Shown in pieces: positions 48,018 to 55,966 of a DNA stretch of 64,000 bases. The translations under genes were made by a program, and so were the position numbers. This stretch comes from Aquamicrobium sp. LC103. Its GTDB lineage: Bacteria > Pseudomonadota > Alphaproteobacteria > Rhizobiales > Rhizobiaceae. The notes beneath the pieces were generated by a model that ran no database searches, was not told where the DNA came from, and saw only the letters and a program-made list of their open reading frames with translations. Every line of letters starts with the position of its first letter. Positions within the stretch are counted from its first letter, which is position 1. The DNA lies in NCBI RefSeq assembly GCF_001014615.2, contig NZ_LBCQ02000004.1:62001-126000 (forward strand). The letters run 5' to 3'.

Positions 48018-48935
48018 ATGCACCCCGCGCTGTCGATCATCCTCTTCACGACGATTTCGGGGCTCGGCTACGGGCTTGCGGCCGTGCTCGGCCTCGGCAT
48101 GCTCGATCCGACGGCGGTGCCGACGAAGGTCGCGCATTTCGCCGCTCTCGCCCTGATCTCGGGCGGGCTGCTTTTCTCGACGCTGCATCTGGGCAATCCG
48201 CAGCGCGCGTGGCGGGCGTTCTCGCAATGGCGGTCGAGCTGGCTGTCGCGCGAGGGCGTGATGGCGATCGTCACCTTCGTGCCGCTCTGCATGGGCGCCT
48301 ATGCGGCGATCTTCGAGAGCCGCCATCTCGTGGTTTCCGGCCTGATCGGCGCGGCCTGCGCGGCCGTCACCGTCTACTGCACCTCGATGATCTATGCCTC
48401 GCTGAAATCCGTCCAGGCATGGCACACGCCGTGGACGCCCGCCTGCTACCTGCTTTTTTCGGCAGCCGGCGGGCTGCTGCTCGGCGTGTTCTTCGCCGCG
48501 ATCGCCGGGGCGGGCGGCGCGCTCATGCAGATGCTGGCGCTGCTGCTGCTTGCCGCCGCATGGGCGGCGAAGTTCCGCTGGCGGCGGGAGATGCTCGCGA
48601 TGCGGCCGCTTTCGACGCCCGAAAGCGCCACCGGCCTCGGCCATATCGGCCAGGTGAAGCTCTTCGAGCGCCCGCATGTCAACGAGAACTACCTGACCCG
48701 CGAGATGGGCTTCAAGGTCGCGCGCAAGCACGCGGAGAAACTGTGGCGCCTCGCGGTTCTTCTCGGAGGCATGATGCCGGCGCTGCTGCTGGTGGCGATG
48801 CCGGCCGCCTCGGGCTGGCTCGCGGTCGCGCTCGCGGCGGCGGCCGTGGCCGCGCATTTCCTCGGGGTCCTGGTGGAGCGCTGGCTGTTCTTCGCCGAGG
48901 CCCGGCACGCCGTCATGAACTATTACGGCGGCTGA
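48018..48935 (+). CDS. soeC: SoeC/DmsC-type membrane anchor
   Basis: The 305-residue product has eight hydrophobic segments and is the DmsC-family anchor that exchanges electrons with the quinone pool. Recognisable stretches are STLHLGNPQRAWRAFSQWRS near residue 58, SWLSREGVMA and YASLKSVQAWHTPWTPACYL near residue 130. It lies 46 bp after soeB and ends 12 bp before the convergent lipid-A acyltransferase gene. If the substrate is sulfite, the quinone pool is the electron acceptor. Confidence 0.83.
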   Translation: MHPALSIILFTTISGLGYGLAAVLGLGMLDPTAVPTKVAHFAALALISGGLLFSTLHLGNPQRAWRAFSQWRSSWLSREGVMAIVTFVPLCMGAYAAIFESRHLVVSGLIGAACAAVTVYCTSMIYASLKSVQAWHTPWTPACYLLFSAAGGLLLGVFFAAIAGAGGALMQMLALLLLAAAWAAKFRWRREMLAMRPLSTPESATGLGHIGQVKLFERPHVNENYLTREMGFKVARKHAEKLWRLAVLLGGMMPALLLVAMPAASGWLAVALAAAAVAAHFLGVLVERWLFFAEARHAVMNYYGG

Positions 48936-48947
48936 TCGGATCGGCCT

Positions 48948-49889
48948 TCAGATCGACCAGCGCTTGTGGAACCACATCCACTGGCCCGGCGCCTCGCGCA
49001 CCCAGCCCTCGACGGTGTCGTTGAGCATCTGGCAGGTCGCCTGAACGTCGACCGCACCCTTCTTGTTGCGCGGCAGCTCGATCCTGTCCATCACCTCCAG
49101 CCGGTAGCGGTTTCCCGGCAGCCGGATCGAGCGCGCCGGATAGACGTCGCAATCATATTGCCGCGCCAGCTTGGCGACCAGCGGGCTGGTGTTGCAGGGC
49201 CGGTCGAAGAAGGTGGTGCGCACGCCGTTCTGGAACTTCTGGTCGACGAGCGCGCCGATATTGCCGCCGCGCTCCAGGATGCGGGCGAGACCGAAGGCGG
49301 CACCGGCCCGCGACGCCAGCAACTCGCCCATGGAAGCGGCGCGGGTGGTGAAGATGTACTCGGCGAGATAGGGATTGTTGGGTGCGCGGAAGAGCGCGGT
49401 CACCGGCAATTCGAAGGTCGCGGCGGCGACCGGCAGGAGCTCGAAATTGCCGAGATGCGCGGTAAAGAAGATGTGCGGCCTCTTCTCCTCGCGCAGGCGG
49501 ATGAAAATGTCCTTGCCGATCACCTCGACGCGGCCCGGCGCGTCGGCATGGGGGTCGAAGTCGAAGAGCTGGTCGAGGAAGATGTACTCGGTGGCGAGCC
49601 GCGCCATGTTGCCCCACATGTCGGACGCGATTTCCGCGATCTCGGCTTGCGATTTCTCCGGATAGGCCTGGCGGAGATTGTCGAGCGCGACGCGGTGCCG
49701 GCCGACCAGGGGGCCGACCTTGCGGGCGGCCTTGTCGGCGAAGTTCAGCGCCTTGTCGGGCGGCAGGCGGCGCAGGATCGACAGCGCGCCCATGGCCGCC
49801 TGGGCGATCAGCCAATATTCGGCGTTCTTCAGCCAGCGCGCCGTGCGGTAGACGAGCGGCCGCAGGAAAGGCTCGCGCCCCCTGGCCAT
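48948..49889 (-). CDS. lpxXL: Lipid A very-long-chain acyltransferase LpxXL type
   Basis: The 313-residue product belongs to the LpxL/HtrB lysophospholipid acyltransferase family. It has one N-terminal hydrophobic region, the HX4E-type catalytic motif in FFTAHLGNFELLPVA near residue 142, FRAPNNPYL near residue 168 and LVDQKFQNGVRTTFFDRP near residue 215. In rhizobia the last gene of the acpXL cluster encodes LpxXL, which transfers the 27-hydroxyoctacosanoyl chain from AcpXL to lipid A; its place here supports that assignment. Its ATG overlaps the adhXL stop by one base. Confidence 0.88.
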   Translation of the reverse strand: MARGREPFLRPLVYRTARWLKNAEYWLIAQAAMGALSILRRLPPDKALNFADKAARKVGPLVGRHRVALDNLRQAYPEKSQAEIAEIASDMWGNMARLATEYIFLDQLFDFDPHADAPGRVEVIGKDIFIRLREEKRPHIFFTAHLGNFELLPVAAATFELPVTALFRAPNNPYLAEYIFTTRAASMGELLASRAGAAFGLARILERGGNIGALVDQKFQNGVRTTFFDRPCNTSPLVAKLARQYDCDVYPARSIRLPGNRYRLEVMDRIELPRNKKGAVDVQATCQMLNDTVEGWVREAPGQWMWFHKRWSI

Positions 49890-50917
49890 CAGCCGACCCG
49901 AAGGATGATCTTGCCGAAGACGTCGCGGCCTTCCATGCGCTCGAGGGCGCGGCCGATATCGTCGAAGCCGACTTCGGTGTCGACGACGGGATGGACGATG
50001 CCGGCGGCCATCTTCTGCATGGCGTCGGTCATGTTCTCCATGCGGCAGCCGAAGGAGCCGAAGATCTTCAACTGCTGCTGGAAGAGCTGCATCAGGTTCA
50101 TCGAGGTCGACACGCCCGAGGTGGAGCCGCAGGTGACGAGGCGCGCGCCGCGCTTCATGCAGAGCATGGAGCCGGCCCAGGTGTCCGCGCCGACATGCTC
50201 GAACACGACGTCGACGCCCTTCTTCCTGGTGATCTTGCGCACCACGCCCTCGAAGCGGTCCTCGCGATAGTTGATGACGTGGTCGGCGCCGAGCGCCTTC
50301 GCCTTGTCGATCTTGTCGTTGGAGCCGACGGTGGTGATCACGGTGCAGCCCATGCGCTTGGCGAGCTGGATCGCGGCCGAGCCGATGCCCGAGCCGCCGG
50401 CGTGGACGAGGATCGTCTCGCCCGGCTCCAGCCTGGCATTGTCGAAGAGCATGTGCTCGACCGTGCCGAAGGTGACCGGCGCGACCGCGGCCCCGATATC
50501 GTCGACGCCGGGCGGGGCCGGCACCAGCAGGCGCGCCGGGAGGTTGACCTTCTCCTGCGCGAAACCGTCGAGATGGAAACCGTGAACGCCGGAGACGTGC
50601 TCGCAGAGATTGTCGCGCTTCTCCCGGCAGGCGCGGCAGCGGCCGCAGGTGCGCGCGCCGTAGATGGAGACCAGCTCGCCGACGGCGAGGCCGGAGACGC
50701 CCGCGCCGAGTTCCTCGACCACGCCCGAGGCTTCCGCGCCGACGACCAGCGGCATCTTGCGCTTGGCGAAGGCCATGCCGCGCCAGCCCCAGACGTCGAT
50801 ATGGTTGAGGGCGACCGCCTTGATCCGCACCGTGACCTCGCCATGGGCCGGCGGCGGTGGAGGCGGCAGGTCGACGGATTCGAGGCGGCGGTCTTCGATG
50901 AGTTGGAGTGCGCGCAT
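49889..50917 (-). CDS. adhXL: Zinc-type dehydrogenase/enoyl reductase of the VLCFA cluster
   Basis: A medium-chain dehydrogenase/reductase of 342 residues with GHSE-like core (LVVGAEASGVVEELG), a structural-zinc cysteine set (CGRCRACREKRDNLC near residue 95) and the nucleotide-binding motif HAGGSGIGSAAIQLAKRMG near residue 160. In the rhizobial acpXL cluster this gene is thought to supply an enoyl or keto reduction step for the C28 chain; which one is not settled as far as I know. The start at 50917 (MRALQLIEDR) is preferred over 50947. Upstream is the 280-bp mosaic repeat. Confidence 0.88.
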   Translation of the reverse strand: MRALQLIEDRRLESVDLPPPPPPAHGEVTVRIKAVALNHIDVWGWRGMAFAKRKMPLVVGAEASGVVEELGAGVSGLAVGELVSIYGARTCGRCRACREKRDNLCEHVSGVHGFHLDGFAQEKVNLPARLLVPAPPGVDDIGAAVAPVTFGTVEHMLFDNARLEPGETILVHAGGSGIGSAAIQLAKRMGCTVITTVGSNDKIDKAKALGADHVINYREDRFEGVVRKITRKKGVDVVFEHVGADTWAGSMLCMKRGARLVTCGSTSGVSTSMNLMQLFQQQLKIFGSFGCRMENMTDAMQKMAAGIVHPVVDTEVGFDDIGRALERMEGRDVFGKIILRVG

Positions 50918-50947
50918 GGGGATCCTGTCGAGTTCAAAAGAGAGCAA

Positions 50948-51227
50948 GTGCGTCCTTCGAGGCTCGCTCCGCTCGCACCTCAGGATGAGGAACGAAAGGC
51001 GCTACTCCCTCCCAGGATGAGGAACGAAAAACGCTACTCTCCTCCCAGGATGAGGAATGAAAGGCGCTACTTCCCTCCCAGGGGAACGAAAGGCGCTACC
51101 TTCCCTCTCCAGGATGAGGAGCGAAGGGCACTTCCCTCCCATGGAGCGAGAGCGCCCGCTCCTTCAGTTCCTGGCGCTCGCCTTCCTCATCCTGAGGTGC
51201 GAGCGGAGCGAGCCTCGAAGGACGCAC
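50948..51227. repeat. Mosaic repeat: 43-bp perfect inverted arms around five ~32-bp tandem copies
   Basis: The arms at 50948-50990 and 51185-51227 are exact reverse complements (outer end GTGCGTCCTTCGAGG). Between them lie five imperfect direct repeats of 30-33 bp (starting at about 50981, 51013, 51046, 51079 and 51110), each of the form CAGGATGAGGAACGAAAGGC plus GCTAC and a C-rich end. The arm sequence is also found at 60243-60286 and 60662-60707. The element fills the gap between adhXL and fabF1XL. No gene is supported in it. Confidence 0.92.
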
Positions 51228-51256
51228 GAAATGCCGAAAGAGGTCGATGGCCGCTA

Positions 51257-52528
51257 CTAAACCGGTTCCCGCGCCATGACAAGGCAGGTGTTCTGTCCGC
51301 CGAAGCCGAAGGAGTTGGAAAGGGTGGTCGAGACCCGCGCCTCGCGCTTCACGTTCGGCACCACGTCCAGCTCGATAGCGGGGTCCGGATTGTCGTAGTT
51401 GATGGTCGGCGGAATGACGCCCTCGCGCATCGTCAGCAGCGAGAACACCGCCTCGATGGCGCCGGCGGCCGACAGCGTGTGGCCGATCATCGACTTGTTG
51501 GACGAGATCGGAATGTCGCGCATGCGTTCGCCGATCACCGTGGAAAGCGAAAGATGCTCCATCTTGTCGTTTTCGGGCGTCGAGGTGCCGTGGGCATTGA
51601 CGTATTCGATCTCGCCCTCGTCCATGCCGGCGTCGTCCAGCGCCGCCTTGACGGCTGCGATCGCCGGCGAGCCATCGGGCTTGGAGCGGGTGCGATGGAA
51701 ATCGTCGGCCTTCTCGCCGCAGCCGCGCATGACGCCGAGGATCCGCGCGCCGCGCGCGAGCGCGCTTTCGAGCGATTCCAGGACGAGCGCCCCGGAGCCC
51801 TCGGCGAGCACGAAGCCGTCGCGATCCTTGGAAAAGGGCTTCGATGCCTTCTCCGGTTTCTCGTTCTGCGTCGAAAGGGCCGACAGCAGCGAGAAGCGGA
51901 TCAGCGCTTCCGCGGTCGCCGAGCCGTCGGCGCCGATGGAGAGCGCCCGGTCGCATTCGCCGCGCCTGATCGCCTCGACGCCGAGCTGGATCGCGGTCGC
52001 GCCGGAGGCGCATGCGGTGGAAAGCGTGATCGGGAGGCCGCGCGTGCCGAAACGGTCGGCGATCTGGTCGGCGATGGTGCCGAACTGGCAGGCGTCGAAG
52101 GTGGCTGCGGTGAGCCGTTCGCGCGCCACCGTCAGGAGGCGCAGATAGCCGGGCTGGGTCTCGTCGGCGCCGTCATAGAGCGCGAGCCGGTCGTGCCAGT
52201 CGAGCTCCACGGGTGGAGAGGCGAGGAAGAGCGGGCCGGCGAAATGATTGCCGCCGAAGCCGGCCATGCCGATCGCCTCGGTCGCGGCAAGCTCGGCGAG
52301 CTCGTAGGTGAGGGCGCTCGCGCCCTTGTCGCTCGACGCCAGGAAATCGACCGTGCCGGCGATCGTCGTGTTGAGATGGTCGATCGGGAAGCGGGTGATC
52401 GGATGGATGCCGGACTTGCCGGAGGTCAGCGCCGCCCAATTGTCGGCGACGCCCTGACCGAGCGAGGTCACCACGCCGACGCCGGTTGCGACGACGATCG
52501 GTCTGCCAAGATGATCGGTGGTTTTCAC
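51257..52528 (-). CDS. fabF1XL: Beta-ketoacyl-ACP synthase of the VLCFA cluster (catalytic)
   Basis: A 423-residue condensing enzyme with the complete KAS II triad: Cys173 in STACASGATAIQ, the His in YVNAHGTSTPENDKMEH near residue 311 and the His in SNKSMIGHTLSAAGAIEA near residue 349, with the terminal SNSFGFGGQN. It should elongate the AcpXL-bound chain toward C28. It lies between fabF2XL (24-bp gap) and the mosaic repeat that precedes adhXL. Confidence 0.9.
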   Translation of the reverse strand: MKTTDHLGRPIVVATGVGVVTSLGQGVADNWAALTSGKSGIHPITRFPIDHLNTTIAGTVDFLASSDKGASALTYELAELAATEAIGMAGFGGNHFAGPLFLASPPVELDWHDRLALYDGADETQPGYLRLLTVARERLTAATFDACQFGTIADQIADRFGTRGLPITLSTACASGATAIQLGVEAIRRGECDRALSIGADGSATAEALIRFSLLSALSTQNEKPEKASKPFSKDRDGFVLAEGSGALVLESLESALARGARILGVMRGCGEKADDFHRTRSKPDGSPAIAAVKAALDDAGMDEGEIEYVNAHGTSTPENDKMEHLSLSTVIGERMRDIPISSNKSMIGHTLSAAGAIEAVFSLLTMREGVIPPTINYDNPDPAIELDVVPNVKREARVSTTLSNSFGFGGQNTCLVMAREPV

Positions 52529-52552
52529 GTGACCGCTCTCTCGTCTGTTGCG

Positions 52553-53740
52553 TCAGGATGCGACGACGAGCGCCGCACCTTCGAAGCGATGATAGCCTAT
52601 GGCCGTGGCCAACGCCGAATCCACATTTCCCGCGAACTCGCGCTCGTTCTCGGGATCAAAGGGCGGATAGGCCGCGCCGTTGCTGATCGCCAGCGCGGCG
52701 AGCGCGATGGCGAAGGGGAACTGCGCCTCCTTCATGTGGCCGGTCAGCGTCGAGAAGCCGCGCGCGGCGAAACTGCTGGAGGCCTGCAGCGCGTTGCGCT
52801 CGGCGCCCGTCGCGGCATGCGCGCCGGAAGCACCGGAAATCGCCATCATCGGATCGTTCGACGGAGCGACGGTGCGGATCAGGCCGGAGATCGCCTCGAC
52901 GAGATTGCCCTCGCCGCGCCGCGCGCGCCCGGATGCGACCCGGCCGATGGCGGCGTAGCTCTTGCGCCCGCGCTTTTCGGCATGCTCGCGCGATTCGAGC
53001 ACCAGGAAGGCCGCGCCCGAACCGGTGATGACGCCGCCGCCGTCATTGGCCGCGCGCTGCCACACCGATTTCCACCTTTTGCGGTGCAGGAAACCGCCGA
53101 GCTCGTAGGCGAGCAGCATGTCGGAATGCTCGGTCTGGAAGGCGCCACCGACGAGCACGTGGCTCGACTGGCCGGAACGGATGCGAGCGGCCGCGGTTTC
53201 CACCGCCGATACGCCGGCACCTTCCTCGCCCATGAAGGTGCGCGACGAGCCGGTCACCTTGTGGACGATGGAGATGTTGCCCGCCAGGAGGTTGGAAAGC
53301 TGCGCGAGGAAAAGGGTGGGACGCAGTTCCGTCGTCAGCTTCTCGTTGAGAAGGACGTCGCGGTCGTTGCGCGTGCGCGCCGCATCGAGGATGCCCTGGT
53401 CGACCGCCTCGTCGCGCTCGCCGCCGCCCGCCGCCACGATCATGTCCATGGTGGAGCAGAGCGCCTCGTTCTCCTTCATCCCGGCATCGTCGAGCGCGAG
53501 CCCGGCGGTGTAGGTGCCGAGCCGCTGCCATGTCTCCATCTGCCGCTGGTCGCCGCGCTTGGCGATCTGGCGGCTCCAGTCGATCTCGGGCAGGGGATGG
53601 ATGGTGTAGGGCGAATAGCGCTCAGCATCGATGACCGGCGGCAAGCCGGGCTTCGACAGCGCCTGCCAATGCGCGTCCGCCCCCTCGCCGAGCGAGGAGA
53701 CGAGGCCGATGCCGGTTATGACGACGTCGCGTGCGCTCAT
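52553..53740 (-). CDS. fabF2XL: Beta-ketoacyl-ACP synthase-like protein lacking the active-site Cys
   Basis: The 395-residue product has the KAS fold (VVITGIGLVSSLGEGADAHW at the start) but the nucleophile region reads VTGSSRTFMGEEGAG at residues 162-176, with Ser where KAS enzymes have Cys. The HGT-type motif is also altered (SGAHAATGAE), while FSTLTGHMKEAQ retains a GH pair. It is therefore probably not a condensing enzyme on its own. A partner role for FabF1XL, like a chain-length factor, is inference. It is the second gene after acpXL; the start is ATG at 53740, 38 bp after the acpXL stop. Confidence 0.85.
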   Translation of the reverse strand: MSARDVVITGIGLVSSLGEGADAHWQALSKPGLPPVIDAERYSPYTIHPLPEIDWSRQIAKRGDQRQMETWQRLGTYTAGLALDDAGMKENEALCSTMDMIVAAGGGERDEAVDQGILDAARTRNDRDVLLNEKLTTELRPTLFLAQLSNLLAGNISIVHKVTGSSRTFMGEEGAGVSAVETAAARIRSGQSSHVLVGGAFQTEHSDMLLAYELGGFLHRKRWKSVWQRAANDGGGVITGSGAAFLVLESREHAEKRGRKSYAAIGRVASGRARRGEGNLVEAISGLIRTVAPSNDPMMAISGASGAHAATGAERNALQASSSFAARGFSTLTGHMKEAQFPFAIALAALAISNGAAYPPFDPENEREFAGNVDSALATAIGYHRFEGAALVVAS

Positions 53741-53778
53741 GGATGCGTCATGCGCGGTTCACGGGACGAGACGCCATC

Positions 53779-54060
53779 TCAGGCCGCCTTGGCGGCGACG
53801 AGGGCGTCGATCTTGGCGCAGAGGTTCTCCATGACGAAATATTCCTCGGTCGAAACCTTGCCGTCATTGACCTCCTGGGTCCACTTCTCCAGCGGAACCT
53901 TGATGCCGAATTCCTTGTCGATCGCGAAGACGATGTCGAGGAAGTCGAGGCTGTCGATGCCCAGATCGTCGATCGTGTGGCTCTTCGGGGTGATCGTCGA
54001 GCGGTCGATCTCGCTGGTTTCAGCGATGATGTCTGCGACCTTGTCGAATGTGGATGTCAC
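53779..54060 (-). CDS. acpXL: Specialised acyl carrier protein AcpXL
   Basis: AcpXL carries the growing very-long-chain fatty acid for lipid A in Rhizobiales. The 93-residue product has the phosphopantetheine site Ser in [18 protein letters not shown] near residue 37, and is longer than the housekeeping ACP, with the C-terminal [20 protein letters not shown] typical of AcpXL. It is the first gene of the minus-strand cluster. In the rhizobial order I know, fabZXL comes next; here fabF2XL follows after 38 bp. Confidence 0.93.
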   Translation of the reverse strand: MTSTFDKVADIIAETSEIDRSTITPKSHTIDDLGIDSLDFLDIVFAIDKEFGIKVPLEKWTQEVNDGKVSTEEYFVMENLCAKIDALVAAKAA

Positions 54061-54173
54061 TGCAAATTCCCTCGAAATAGGGGCTTATCAATTCAAATGA
54101 TCTGCGGCTCTCTAATCGGTTTTTGACGGCAGGAAAAGGGCGGCCCGCCAAAAAGTGCCCGCCGCCGGGCGCG

Positions 54174-54728
54174 TCAATTGAACACGATTCGCCCCGTGAT
54201 GTGCAGGCCACCATCGTTCGGTGTCACGATTATGGCCTCTCCCTCGCGCGCCCGCGAACCCGTCAACGCGGTTATGTTCTCCTCGTCGGTGACGAAAACC
54301 AGATTGCCGGAACCCGAATAGTCGCGAATCAGCTCCATGACGGCTTTCGTGCGCTCCTCTTCCTTGTCGGGCTCGTGGGCGAGCGAATCCAGCGCCTCGA
54401 TCTCCTCGACCAGGCTGTCGCCGAAGGCGAGACGCGCGGTTTCGCGCGAACGGCAAAAGCGGCTCGAATAGACATGCTCGACCGGCTCGGCGCGGGCGGC
54501 GAAGAGCGCGCCGATGCGGCGGGCCTGCAGGCGGCCGCGCTCGGAGAGGTTGCGCTGGGTGCGGCAATTCTCGATGTCGAAATTGGCCGGATCCCCGGCG
54601 CCGGGCGCGTTCGCATGCCGCAGGAGCACGATCTGCCCGCCATTGCGCAGGAGCGCCCAGCCAGCCTCGGTGGCGTGGACGGGCACGGCGAAAAGCATCA
54701 GTGTGACGGCCAGGGCGATGCGCAGCAT
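54174..54728 (-). CDS. Secreted histidine phosphatase family protein
   Basis: The 184-residue product starts with a signal peptide (MLRIALAVTLMLFAVPVHA) and has the phosphohistidine core of the branch-1/2 superfamily: QIVLLRHANAPG near residue 32 (RH with an Asn in place of the usual Gly), CRTQRNLSERGRLQARRIG near residue 55 and VYSSRFCRSRETA near residue 86. The second catalytic His of the family (usually GHxx) is replaced by FVTDEENITAL, so activity is uncertain. It lies 113 bp upstream of acpXL on the same strand; that gap should hold the acpXL promoter. Confidence 0.75.
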   Translation of the reverse strand: MLRIALAVTLMLFAVPVHATEAGWALLRNGGQIVLLRHANAPGAGDPANFDIENCRTQRNLSERGRLQARRIGALFAARAEPVEHVYSSRFCRSRETARLAFGDSLVEEIEALDSLAHEPDKEEERTKAVMELIRDYSGSGNLVFVTDEENITALTGSRAREGEAIIVTPNDGGLHITGRIVFN

Positions 54729-54856
54729 TCAGTATCCTTCATCATCTCTTCCATATAGGGACGCGAACACGCGCTGAAAGACAAGCCGGCTTCGGCATGC
54801 ATCTTCCGCCGAGCCACGGTTGCCGGAAGCGGTTATATGGGATAACCGGATTTGCG

Positions 54857-55807
54857 ATGTCTTCCCTCGCAGAAACCATCGCCTTCGTCTTCGGTCTCAT
54901 CGCGCTCGGCTACCTGGCCGGATGGACGGGTCTGCTGCGCACGCAGGTCGGCGATGCGATGACCGATTTCGCCGTCGCAATCGCGGTTCCGGTGCTGCTC
55001 TTCCGGACGCTGATGAACGTCGATTTCCACGGCGCGGCGCCGTGGGAGCTGTGGTTCTGCTATTTCAGCGCGGTGGTGGTGGCGTGGATCGTCGGCCAGG
55101 CGACGATCAAACGCGTCTTCAGGCGCGACGCGCAGGCCGCGGTCGTCGGCGGCATCGCGACCTCGTTCTCCAATCTCGTGCTTCTGGGGATACCGCTGGT
55201 TCTCGGCGTGTTCGGCCAGGCCGGATTCGATGTCCTTTCGCTGCTGATTTCGGTTCACCTGCTGGTGATGATGGCGGCGTCGGTCACCATGTTCGAACTG
55301 GTTGGAAACCGCGACGGGAAGCCCTCCGACCCGCTGCGCGTCCTGCGCGACTTCCTGCGCAACCTGCTCGTCAATCCGCTGGTCGTGGGCATCCTTGCCG
55401 GGCTCGTCTGGCGGATGACGGGTTTCGGCCTGCCGGCGCTCGGCCACCGCTTCGTGGACGCGCTGGCCGATCTCGCGGGACCCGTGGCGCTCTTCGCGAT
55501 GGGGCTCAGCCTGCGCAAGTTCGGCCTGTCGGGCCACATCCTGCCCGCCTTCACCCTTTCGATGCTCAAGCTGATGCTGATGCCGGCCGCCGCGCTGGTC
55601 ATGGCGCTGCTCGTCGGCCTGCCGCCGCTGACGGCGAAGATCGCGGTTGCCGCGGCCTCGCTGCCGACGGGAGTGAACCCCTACCTGATCGCCACCAAAT
55701 TCGGCACCGGCCAGGCGCTTGCCTCCAACACCATGACGATCGGCACCGCCTGCGCGGCGCTGACGACGGCGTTCTGGCTGGCGGTGGCACAATGGGTTTT
55801 CGGCTGA
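54857..55807 (+). CDS. AEC family permease (auxin efflux carrier type)
   Basis: The 316-residue product has about ten hydrophobic segments and the AEC family layout: LGYLAGWTGLL near residue 18, SFSNLVLLGIPLVLGVFG near residue 100 and the C-terminal SLPTGVNPYLIATKFGTG near residue 275. Members export carboxylates such as malate or malonate. The start at 54857 (MSSLAETIAF) is chosen for the family-like N-terminus; a longer frame from 54797 has a polar lead. It is a single-gene unit followed by a terminator. Confidence 0.86.
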   Translation: MSSLAETIAFVFGLIALGYLAGWTGLLRTQVGDAMTDFAVAIAVPVLLFRTLMNVDFHGAAPWELWFCYFSAVVVAWIVGQATIKRVFRRDAQAAVVGGIATSFSNLVLLGIPLVLGVFGQAGFDVLSLLISVHLLVMMAASVTMFELVGNRDGKPSDPLRVLRDFLRNLLVNPLVVGILAGLVWRMTGFGLPALGHRFVDALADLAGPVALFAMGLSLRKFGLSGHILPAFTLSMLKLMLMPAAALVMALLVGLPPLTAKIAVAAASLPTGVNPYLIATKFGTGQALASNTMTIGTACAALTTAFWLAVAQWVFG

Positions 55808-55848
55808 CGGGCTTGGCATATCGGGGCGAGCCACTAGGTTAGAGATTG

Positions 55849-55900
55849 AACCGGCCGCCTTCCGCAGGGTAAGAGCGTTCGCCGGGCGCGGCCGGTTTTT
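55849..55900 (+). terminator. Intrinsic terminator after the AEC permease
   Basis: AACCGGCCGC (55849-55858) pairs perfectly with GCGGCCGGTT (55888-55897) and the helix runs into a T5 tract. The loop is about 29 bases. It lies 42 bp beyond the permease stop and before the promoter of the dehydrogenase gene. Confidence 0.75.
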
Positions 55901-55966
55901 CGAACACCGCCAGCCGCTTTCGACAAGATCATGAACCATGCGGGCAACCGCCGACGGGAGGCATAC

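Noticed and set aside
50981-51140. Five evenly spaced repeats considered as a CRISPR array
   Set aside because: The 30-33-bp copies are directly adjacent with no spacers between them, and no cas genes are present; it is a tandem repeat.
49991-54100. 1369-codon plus-strand open frame across the lipid A cluster
   Set aside because: It is antisense to adhXL, fabF1XL, fabF2XL and acpXL, runs through the tandem repeat, and resembles no protein family.
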